NCBI GenBank assembly: GCA_964019135.1
Contig: OZ025252.1
Location: 3,736,823 to 3,800,822 of the forward strand
DNA from: Arenicola marina
Taxonomy: Eukaryota > Annelida > Polychaeta > Arenicolidae
Direction of reading: 5' to 3'
Length of the DNA stretch: 64,000 nucleotides
This document shows, in pieces, positions 25,701 through 37,700 of this stretch. Below the pieces are notes generated by a model. The model did not search any database. It was not told the DNA's origin and saw only the letters and a program-made list of their open reading frames with translations. Within the stretch, counting starts at the first letter, position 1, and every line of letters begins with the position of its first letter. Both the position numbers and the translations under genes were made by a program.

Positions 25701-28700
25701 CACATTTCACGTGTGTCTCCCACGAAGGAAAACTCACTATGCGAAGTCACCGAGTGTGGCTCTCTTGAGTTGTTGATCCGCCATTTGCATTGCGTTGACT
25801 GGGGTATCTTTCTTTATCACTGACTTTGTTTATCTGTTACACGTCCATTCTGTGATTTCTCCAGGAGCTGACAGACGGCAGTCTCTATCGGACGCTCCTG
25901 CCACAAATTACGGGCTCGCCTATCAGTAAGTAGTCCTACAAGATAAACTCCCACAAGATAAACTCCCACAAGATAAACTCCTACAAGATATAAACTCCTA
26001 CAAGATATAAACTCCCACAAGATAAACTCCTACAAGATATAAACTCCTACAAGATAAACTCCTACAAGATATAAACTCCTACAAGATATAAACTCCTACA
26101 AGATATAAACTCCTACAAGATATAAACTCCTACAAGATAAACTCCTACAAGATAGGGAGTTATTCTCTTTACTTATGCTGGTAGATCTTCGAGACGTGCT
26201 GGATTATAGTCTCTATGTGTCACGTGACCGATGTGGCCTCGACTCGCCCGTCAGGCGTCCACTGTTCATGCCCTGCGTTGCATTTCACTCCCCACAGGAA
26301 GCAGTAACAATTTAATAATTGTGAAGTAGTGTTGGTAGGTGCCGATGTAGGTCTATATATGCTGATGTATGCCGATATGTGCCGATATGTTCTGACGTAT
26401 GCCGATATGTGACTGTTTGCCGATAGGTGCTGATGTATGCTGATATATGCAGATATGTGCCTAAATATATTGATGCGTGCCGATATGTGCGGACAGATGC
26501 TGATTATCCTGACTTGCTCTGATGTTGCAGTTAAGAAGTGTTTGGAAGCAGTCAGGCTGGTTCTGCCCAAAGATGTGGCCATGCAGGTTGTCATTCGCTG
26601 GTACTCCACCCACAATGCACCGGGCAGCTTCAACGGCCAATCAGAGTGGTGTCAGTTCACCAAGTGCTTGCTAAGCATGATGGGCTATGACACGGATAAA
26701 CTACCTCTAGCCAAACAGGTTGGTATCATCCAAGGGTCTGAAAGACGACTTTCTAAGTCTAATTGTACTTCTGACCTTGTATTTGCGCTCTGTGTCTATG
26801 CAAAGGCCCCCCCCCCATCACAAACTTATTGTATTCATCCTGATGCGTGTATAGCGATAATAGGTGAAATGAGCTATACTTGTCGCAATTGCTTGACTGT
26901 GCCTTCAGCACCGAACATATAGAATGCCGACTCTTCGTGTGGCTTTTCACTGATTCCCTTCTCTCCTCAGGGTGAGCTCGACACGTCACTGTCGCATGGC
27001 AACGCACCTAAGAAGCCCAGACCCTCGGATCAAGGCACTGATGAGGTAAATTGATTGGTCCCAACGTATTATTTATTAGTCAATTCATTGACTAATAAAT
27101 AATAAGTCATTTCATAATGTAGGTAGCGGGCACGTAGCTCTAATTGAAACTCTTAAAGCTGCAACACAACACGCCATATTAACAATACAAACCAAATAGC
27201 TTTAGGTCTAGTGATTAATCATACAACAGTTTGAATCCACAAGATTAGATCTATATTTCTTGCTTTCACTAGCTTCCAATCCCAAAAAGCATAGCTGTGT
27301 AAAACAAAAAATTCACAACTTTTGTATCAAAAAACGTCCTTAACATAACCGGTTTTATCTCCTACCAATGTCGACCGACAGGACTGGGAGTATCTCTGCA
27401 GCTCTGATCACTACCAGCGCGTCGTGGCGTCCCAAGGTCACCTTGTGGGCCTGGAGGACGCGCCGTCGCCGAGCGTCTCCGGGATGGAGGTGGGCGATGC
27501 TGTAATAGAGACCAGCGCCTGTCTCTTCTGCCACATGCCGGCCACGCTCTTCGCTCTGCACCTCGTCTACGAGGTCAGCCATTATGAGATTTGTTTATAT
27601 CTGTGTATTGCATTTATTGCATTTATAGCATATATTGCGTTTATTGCATGTATTTTTTTAATCCCTTATTAGCATATATTGCTTTTATTATATTTATTGC
27701 CATTGCACTTGTTGACTCTACGCACGTCTTCTTAAACTTACTGGTTAATATTGTGCTTGGACCATTTGTAAACGTTAACTACCCGCTTCAACTTCAACTT
27801 ACTTGCCGCATTGGGCTTGACAATCTGATTTCGAGTGCTTTGTTATACTGACTTTGTAAGCATCAAAATGACATATTTTTCTGATTAAATCCAGGAATTG
27901 AAGGTGGATTCTTTGTACGACAAGGAAGTTCCGCCTCTGGGGGCTCTCCTCTGTCAGCTCGCCAGGTAAGTCCAGGTTTCCCTAGTCTGTGGACATGGTT
28001 GTGTTTGGCTGCGTTTATGTACATGGAGGCTAATGTCGGCCATGTAACCTCCCGGGACAAGGAAATGGAATTGAATGACACTTGCTCCACATGCAGATAC
28101 CGGGATTCGCACCCACGATCCGTTGATCTGCATCTCAACCTGTTTACCAACTGAGCTAGGGAGACTCCCAGCCTGGGATATACTATACGCCGTGTTGCCT
28201 TCAGTAAATATAAAATTTGCTTTAGCGTCAACCAGAAGCTGATATATGCACAACTACTTCCTGAACTAGACCAGTAATAGTCGACGTCCGAAGTCAGGCT
28301 TCGTTAGCCTGGTTTCATTGCCCGCCGCTTGGTGGCGTTGTTAGAATGTCTGGTTTCATTGCCTGCCGCTTGGTGGCGTCGTTAGAATACCTGGTTTCAT
28401 TGCCCGCCGCTTGGTGGCGTCGTTACAATGCATGGTTTCATTACCCGCCGCCCGTGTGGCGTGGTTACTTATGATCGTCTGCTCCATGTTTGTCGACAGA
28501 GATCTTCGGTGCGATCTGTACGTTGACCACTACTGCCGCGACCAGCCTCAGCTGTTCAACAGTCTCCAAGAAAACAGCATGATTCCAGAAGGTAGAACTG
28601 CCTACGTAGAATTTACTTACACAATCCACTTACTGGCAACTCAAGTGGATGGTAACCTAACTCACCGGTAACTTAATTTACTGGTAACTTAATTTACTGG

Positions 28701-31700
28701 TAACTTCACTCACCGGTACCTTAATTTACGGGCTACTTAACTCACCGGTACCTTAATTAACTGGTATCTCAACTCACCGGTAACTTAATTTACTGCCAAT
28801 TTAACTCGCAGGTAACTTAAACAGTTATTGCCACACCAAAACAACTTTAACTTGTGTTCATCTTCTGTGTTAACTCGCTTATATTCCTGAGATATAACGC
28901 CTTGAATAATATCTCAACAATCAGGACAATATATTTGAGTTATTTGTATCGGCTGGCGATCACCGAGGAAGTTTCTTGTTGACAGCGGCTCTGGTTCTGT
29001 GTTATCCTGTGTTATTGTATCGGCTGGCGGCCACCGAGGAAGTTTCTTGTTTACAGCGGCTCTGGTTCTGTGTTACCCTGTGTTATTGTATCGGCTGGCT
29101 GGTCACCGAGGAAGTTTCTTGTTGACAGCGGCTCTGGTTCTGTGTTATTCTGTGTTATTGTACCGGCTGGCTGGTCACCGAGGAAGTTTCTTGTTGACAG
29201 CGGCTCTGGTTCTGTGTTACCCTGTGTTATTGTATCGGTTGGCTGGTCACCGAGGAAGTTTCTTGTTGACCGCGGCTCTGGTTCTGTGTTATCCTGTGTT
29301 ATTGTATCGGTTGGCTGGTCACCGAGGAAGTTTCTTGTTGACCGCGGCTCTGGTTCTGTGTTATCCTGTGTTATTGTATCGGCTGGCTGGTCACCGAGGA
29401 AGTTTCTTGTTGACAGCGGCTCTGTCCTGTGTTATCCTGTGTTATTGTACCGGCTGGCTGGTCACCGAGGAAGTTTCTTGTTGACAGCGGCTCTGGTTCT
29501 GTGTTACCCTGTGTTATTGTATCGGTTGGCTGGTCACCGAGGAAGTTTCTTGTTGACCGCGGCTCTGGTTCTGTGTTATCCTGTGTTATTGTATCGGTTG
29601 GCTGGTCAACGAGGAAGTTTCTTGTTGACCGCGGCTCTGGTTCTGTGTTATCCTGTGTTATTGTATCGGCTGGCTGGTCACCGAGGAAGTTTCTTGTTGA
29701 CCGCGGCTCTGTCCTGTGTTATCCTGTGTTATTGTATCGGCTGGCTGGTCACCGAAGAAGTTTCTTGTTGACAGCGCCTCTGTTCTGTGTTATCCTGTGT
29801 TATTGTACCGGCTGGCTGGTCACCGAGGAAGTTTCTTGTTGACAGCGGCTCTGGTTCTGTGTTATCCTGTGTTATTGTATCGACTGGCTGGTCACCGAGG
29901 AAGTTTCTTGTTGACAGCGGCTCTGGTTCTGTGTTATCCTGTGTTTTTGCACCGGCTGGTTGGTCACCGAGGAAGTTTCTTGTTGACAGCGGCCCTGTCA
30001 CGGCTGCAGCAGCCGGGTTTCTTCTGCCAGACGCCCCCCAGCATCTACCAGTGGCTGTACACCTACCTGCGGCGGCGGGAGGGCTCCCCCTTCCCATACC
30101 TGCCGGGAGTCAGCCTCAGGACCATCCACCTCATCGCGGTAAGACGCTAGGCTTATTACTGCAACCCTAGCACGATATTATATTAATAGACCACTGTTAC
30201 ACTGTCACTGCCCAAACCCTTCCTGGTGTTCTTCCTGTTGTCATCGCGATCGGTAGGGCGGTAGAATGTAGGGTGGGGGGCGGGGGTAATCTAGGGGTCT
30301 GGGATGCAAGTGGGTGAGGGCGGGATGCTAGGGGGTGAGGCTGGGTTGTTGGTGAACATTACGTAGGGTATGCGGTAGAGGCATTCCGTACTGAACATAG
30401 CATGTGGGAATTTTCGGTTATATGCATGTGTATACTAGTTTTGTCATACATATGCTCAATCGAATCATTTAGTGTTGTGACTATTTTGATGTTTACTTAT
30501 TGTTGACAATGACGTGAGGGTGGTGAAGGTATCGCTTACTTGCAAGCGACCTGTATCCGCCCTTCAGTTTTACGATACGCTTCATTTTAAACACATTGTA
30601 TCAAGTGTGTTGGTCAACATATAACGCGAGCAAAACTGTCGACGTCTAGTTGCAAACTGCATTGCAAAATATGTGTCCCTAAAATGTCGTTTGCCTTTAC
30701 AATATTACAGGTGTATGTGATGATCTTCTCGTCAGAGAAAATTGAGGAGGTCACGTGGAGCTGTTACTTGAGGAAGGTCGCTAGTGCCGGTCGGTGTTCA
30801 CAGCATCCACGAAATTTAACTATCATTTAAGTTAATCATATTGGAGAATTTCATTATTTTTAAAATAAAGTTACTGACGCGAGACGGTCGATACGTGTCG
30901 CTGTAGTGAGCTCTGACGTCAAACATACGCTATTCATTGAAAAATAGAAACAATTGTTACAAAGGTGTCGAAATTAGGTCAGTGTCGAAAGATACCAGGC
31001 GTTTGGCAATATTAAAGAATTCTATAATTATTTTTAAAATTACATTTGCAGGAAAGTCGGTCAATACGGCCAAAAAATTACGGCTTTCCATTCCGCTACA
31101 TTACTAAACATTATATAGGTAGGTATCCTCACATTCGATACTTTAATGCTTGTGCACCAATAAAACATTCCTATACTTACATGTGTACCCGGAAAACTTG
31201 TTCCGCAGTGTAATGCCCTATAATATTGTTTGTAATCTTCCCGTTCATAGGCCACCGCCGTGCTGATATTGACGAAGAACTCTCCAAGTACCTCAAACCT
31301 AACTATGGAACCGATATCCGCTATGAAAGGGTGGTCCTCTACCTCTCACAACTCAGTAAGTCGAATCTTCGCAGATTAATTTTTAAATAAATGGACGTCG
31401 TGATTTTTGGCCGATATACTTGTGATTTATGTTAAAAAAAAGGGACTGCCTGTAATAATGTATAAAATGGGAACTATATTATTTCACATTTAGTCTTCGA
31501 ATAATGTACTTTGTAAATCTATCTATTCTGTTCATTGCAGTTGAACAGGGGTCTGGCAGGGGGGAGGGGGTGCAGTGTCGAATGTCGACGTTTCACGACG
31601 TTGCATGTCGCATTTTCAGATCCTCAGTGTCGAAATTTGGGGGTCAAAGTCGAATGTCGATTTTTCAAATATCGATTTTTCAAATACCGATTTACCCCTT

Positions 31701-34700
31701 CCAGACCCCTGCTGGTACTTATTGTATAATACGGATTTGCGAATCAAGATTCATGTTTATAAATGTGGCGTCGACGTCCATCCTTTGTGAACCCAGAGCC
31801 TGGTTTGATGGACACGCTGGTGCAAGGGATTGCGGTGCCTGTGAAGGAGGCCATCTTCCACTGCCGAAACAACCCGCCGGGGGGGTGGCCCGAGACAGCC
31901 TACCGCCTCATAGGTATGTGGTCAGCTACAGCAACAACCCTCCGGTGGGGGGGGGTGGGGGTGGCCCGAGATAGCCTACCGCCTCATAGGTATGTGGTCA
32001 GCTACAGCAACAACCCCCCGGGCGAGGGGGGGGGGTGGCCCGAGACAGCCCACCGCCTCATAGGTATGTGGTCAGCTACAGCAACAACCCCCCGGGCGGG
32101 GGGGCGGGGGGGGGGGGTGGCCCGAGACAGCCTACCGCCTCATAGGTATGTGGTCAGCTACAGCAACAACCCCCCGGGCGGGGGGGGGGGGTGGCCCGAG
32201 ACAGCCCACCGCCTCATAGGTATGTGGTCAGCTACAGCAACAACCCTCCGTTGGGGTGAGGGTGGCCCGAGATAGCCTACCGCCTCATAGGTATGTGGTC
32301 AGCTACAGCAACAACCCCCCGGGCGGGGGGGGGGGGTGGCCCGAGACAGCCTACCGCCTCATAGGTATGTGGTCAGCTACAGCAACAACCCCCCGGGCGG
32401 GCGGGGGGGGTGGGTGGCCCGAGACAGCCCACCGCCTCATAGGTATGTGGTCAGCTACAGCAACAACCCTCCGTTGGGGTGGGGGTGGCCCGAGATAGCC
32501 TACCGCCTCATAGGTATGTGGTCAGCTACAGCAACAACCCCCCGGGCGGGGGGGGGGGGTGGGTGGCCCGAGACAGCCCACCGCCTCATAGGTATGTGGT
32601 CAGCTACAGCAACAACCCTCCGTTGGGGTGGGGGTGGCCCGAGATAGCCTACCGCCTCATAGGTATGTGGTCAGCTACAGCAACAACCCCCCGGGCGAGG
32701 GGGGGGGGTGGCCCGAGACAGCCCACCGCCTCATAGGTATGTGGTCAGCTACAGCAACAACCCCCCGGGCGGGGGAGCGGGGGGGGTGGCCCGAGACAGC
32801 CTACCGCCTCATAGGTATGTGGTCAGCTACAGCAACAACCCCCCGGGCGGGGGGGGGGGTGGCCCGAGACAGCCCACCGCCTCATAGGTATGTGGTCAGC
32901 TACAGCAACAACCCTCCGTTGGGGTGAGGGTGGCCCGAGATAGCCTACCGCCTCATAGGTATGTGGTCAGCTACAGCAACAACCCCCCGGGCGGGGGGGG
33001 GAGAGATGGCCCGAGACAGCCTACCGCCTCATAGGTATGTGGTCAGCTACAGCAACAACGCTCCGGGGGTGGGGGGGGGGGCGTGGCCCGAGACAGCCTA
33101 CCGCCTCATAGGTATGTGGTGGGGGGGGGTGGCCCGAGACAGCCTACCGCCCCATAGGTATGTGGGTGGGGGGGCCCGAGACAGCCTACCGCCTCATGGG
33201 TATGTGGTCAGCTACAGGAGATAAGTGGTACTCCGCCGGTGTTAAGTTTAAATCACTGAAGCGTGGGATGAAACGGTACTTTGTCCTCATCTCGCCCAGA
33301 CGGATGAAAGTGCCAATCAAATCCAATCATCACACTCAGGATGTGCGTGGTTAGAGACACGATTCAGTCAACAATCTACATGAAGGGGTGCCCCCACACA
33401 GAGCCAATGTAAATTATGAATGTAATGAGTGAAATATCAAAGGGCAAATACTCACAAGATAATTGAAAAATAATTTCCGATAATTTTCAAATACAAATTA
33501 CACGGTCCACGTATCCAATGTTTGAGACCACGTAATCTATTTTTCTTAATCGTAGTCGTGAGTAATGCTTGAGCTATAAAGATATAATGGTTTCGTGGCA
33601 GAAGGACCCGCTATACAGGCTGCTTATCTCTAGTGTGGAGGTAAATTACGGCGGGAGTGTTGATCAGCGGCTTGTACGCCATGTGTGATGCGTATCATTT
33701 CGTGGGGCACGGATTTGGGTCCTGCTTCCAGGGAGGGAGGACTTGGCCAAGCAGATCCAGACTCAGAGCGAGAAGGCGACCCCCATGTCACTCTCCAAGG
33801 ACGCGGCGCCAGGAGCCAAGGGCGCCAAGGATGAGGAGGACGGCATGGAGTACCTGGACAAAGAGGTCAGTGGGGCACCTGGACAAAGAGGTCAGTGGGG
33901 CACCTGGACAAAGAGGTCAGTGGGGCACCTGAAGAAGGAGGTCAGTGGAGCACCTTGACAAAAAGGTCAGTGTGGGGCACTTGGACAAAGAGGTCAGAAG
34001 TCACCTGGCCAAAGAGGTCGGTGGGGCACTGGACCATGAGGTCATTGGGGCACCTGGTCAGAGAGGTCAGGGGCACCTGGCCAAAGAGGTCGGTGGGGCA
34101 CTGGACCAAGAGGTCATTGGGGCACCTGGTCAGAGAGGTCAGTGGGGCAACTGGACAAAGAGGTCAGTGTGACACCTGGACAAAGAGGTCAGTGGGGCAC
34201 CTGGACAAAGGTCAGTGTGACACCTGGACAAAGAGGTCAGTGGGGCACCTGGACAAAGAGGTCAGTGGGGCACCTGGACAAACAGGTCAGTGGGGCACCT
34301 GGAGAAACGGAATAGGAATGGGACACTATAATGTGGAGAGCAAATATTTCTCGCTTATCGGTGACATGTCATTGTCTTTATAGTCGTGGATTCATGCTGC
34401 TCATAACTACATACTTACTCTTTATGATTAAGCCCTAACTGCCATTAATGGGATTACAAGTAGATTACATTTTATAACTGATATATCAAGCTGTATAATT
34501 AATGATAAGAAATGTTGGTGTTTCGTTGAGATAAAGTAACCGTACCTCGAATCTTAAGTTGAGAATGCGTTGCGCATGCCTGTCTACTATTGCGGCGGGA
34601 AGGCTGCCTTGGTAGACAGCCTGAGCTTTAGACCAACAAACGGGTCATGGGTTCGGGACCTGGCATCTGCATCTCGTGTATGTTTCATCCAATTCCATTT

Positions 34701-37700
34701 CATGATACCGGGAAGTTTTTTGCCCCAGTTCAATATTCTATTTCGTATTTTCAGCTGTTGAAGCTGCGCTTCAGCGAGGACCTGAGGATCCAGGAAGTGA
34801 GGAGGTTGCTGCAGTCGGCGAGACCGGTGCGCGTCGCCATCCAACAGCGACCGGAAGTCAGGTGAGTCTATCCACTTTTCGCCACGTAAATATTATCATA
34901 TTTAGAACTTATAGTGTTCTTATTCGTTCAGTCCCCAGAACGTCACATCACGTCGGTTTGTGGGGTTTATTTTAAGTGTCATGCTTGTCTTTACCATTTG
35001 TGCGCAAAGGTCTTCTAAAACCTATTCACAAAACTGTTGCACACAGCTACACATAATACAATAAGATGTCTTTGTAGCGTCTAGGTGATAGGGATTGCTA
35101 TATGATTTTGATTTTCTTAGTAGGCACATGTAGGCACGTGCTTCGTGATGACAAGTAACGAAACCGACAGACTATAGTATTGAGAGTAAAGCTGCGGCAT
35201 GATACACAAACAATGTAAAAACCCGCGGGTGCCGAAAGTTAACATGTGAGAATTCTACTTTCTGCTACAGCGACCATGACTTTATAGAAGAGCAGCAGCG
35301 CTACCTGTACTCCACGTGTATCCGGACCATGGCTCTCCCACTCGGCCGGTAGGTGTCGCTACCTGTACTACACGTGTATCCGGACCATATCTCTCCCACT
35401 CGGCCGGTAGGTGTCGCTATCTGTACTCCACGTGTATCCGGACCATGGCTCTGCCACTCGGCCAGTAGGTGTCGCTACCTGTACTCCACCTGTATCCGGA
35501 CCATGGCTCTCCCACTCGGCCGGTAGGTGTCGCTACCTGTACTCCACGTGTATCCGGACCATGGCTCTCCCACTCGGCCGGTAGGTGTCGCTACCTGTAC
35601 TCCACCTGTATCCGGACCATGGCTCTCCCACTCGGTCGGTAGGTGTCGCTATCTGTACTCCACGTGTATCCGGATCATGGCTCTGCCACTCGGCTGGTAG
35701 GTATCGCTACCTGTACTCTACTTGTATCCGGACCATGGCTCTCCCACTCGGCCGGTAGGTGTCGCTACCTATACTTCACATGTATCCGGATCATGGCTCT
35801 ACCACTCGGCCGGTAGGTGTTGCTACCTGTACTCCACGTGTATCCGGACCATGGCTCTGCCACTCGGCCGGTAGGTGTCGCTACCTGTACTCCACGTGTA
35901 TCCGGACCATGGCTCTGCCACTCGGCCGGTAGGTGTCGCTACCTGTACTCCACGTGTATCCGGGCCATGGCTCTCCCACTCGGTCGGTAGGTGTCGCTGC
36001 CTGTACTCCACGTGTATCCGGACCATGGCTCTGCCACTCGGCCGGTAGGTGTCGCTACCTGTACTCCACGTGTATACGGACCATGGCTCTACCACTCGGC
36101 CGGTAGGTGTCGCTACCTGTACTCCACGTGTATCCGGACCATGGCTCTACCACTCGGCCGGTAGGTGTCGCTACCTGTACTCCACGTGTATCCGGACCAT
36201 GGGTCTACCACTCGGCCGGTAGGTGTCGCTACCTGTACTCCACGTGTATCCGGACCATGGCTCTACCACTCGGTCGGTAGGTGTCGCTACCTGTACTCCA
36301 CATGTATACGGACCATGGCTCTCCCACTCGGCCGGTAGGTGTCGTTACCTGTACTCCACGTGTATACGGACCATGGTTCTGCCACTCGGCCAGTAGGTGT
36401 CGCTACCTGTACACCACGTGTACCCGGACCATGGCTCTGCCACTCGGCCGGTATGGGTCGCTACCTGTACTCCACGTGTATCCGGACCATGGCTCTGCCA
36501 CTCGGCCGGTAGGTGTCGCTACCTGTGCTCCACGTGTATCCGGACCATGACTCTGCCACTCGGCCGGTAGGTGTCGCTACCTGTACTCCACGTGTATCCG
36601 GACCATGGCTCTCACACTCGGCCGGTAGGTGTCGCTACCTGTACTCCACGTGTATCCGGACCATGGCTCTCCCACTCGGCTGGTAGGTGTCGCTACCTGT
36701 ACTCCACCTGTATCCGGACCATGGCTCTCCCACTCGGCCGGTAGGTGTCGCTACCTGTACTCGACGTTTATCCGGACCATGGCTCTACCACTCGGCCGGT
36801 AGGTGTCGCTACCTATACTCCCATGTATCCGGACCATGGCTCTACCACTCGGCCGGTAGGTGTCGCCACCTGTACTCCACGTGTATACGGACCATGGCTC
36901 TCCCACTCGGCCGGTAGGTGTCGCTACCTGTACTCCACCTGTATCCGGACCATGACTCTCCCACTCGGCCGGTAGGTGTCGCTACCTGTACTCCACGTGT
37001 GTACGGACCATGGCTCTCCCACTCGGCCGGTAGGTGTCGCTACCTGTACTCCACGTGTATCCGGACCATGGCTCTCCCACTCGGCCGGTAGGTGTCGCTA
37101 CCTGTACTCCACGTGTATCCGGACCATGGCTCTGCCACTCGGCCGGTAGGTGTCGCTACCTGTACTCCACGTGTATCCGGACCATGGCTCTGCCACTCGG
37201 CCGGTAGGTGTCGCTACCTGTACTCCACGTGTATCCGGACCATGGCTCTCCCACGCGGCCGGTAGGTGTCGCATGTAGACACACCACTAACGTAAAACGT
37301 ATGTGCTTTAAAACATAATTTTATTTAATATTAATTTCGTACCTACAAATGTATGATCTATATAAAAACTATATGTAACTTGAACTAATATACATATATA
37401 ACTACTTTTGTTCAACTAAAACCATGTTTAAAAAATATCTATAACAAACCGTTTGGCGATATTTACAGAAGAACACCTGAATAATTGTGTGTGATTTCTT
37501 CCTGACGCAACAGCGGAATGTTCACCCTGTCGACCTACCACGCGGTGCCCACAGAGACGCTCCCCATCCCCAAGCTGTGCCTCACCGGCCGGGCACCTCC
37601 CAGGTACGCGGCGCCGGCTACACACGTGTTAATATTAGGACTATTAAACTCGTGAAACTAGTCCCACTTTAAGCCACGAGACTAGAACAGACATAGCTGT

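Noticed and set aside
28999..30170. Open frames of up to 233 codons (GWSPRKFLVDSGSGSVL repeats)
   Set aside because: The 72-bp acceptor array is a multiple of three and stop-poor. Only the part from 29990 on belongs to exon 22.
34570..34761. Short open frame before exon 27
   Set aside because: It is the SINE family B head and body read through into the intron. The exon itself starts at 34755.
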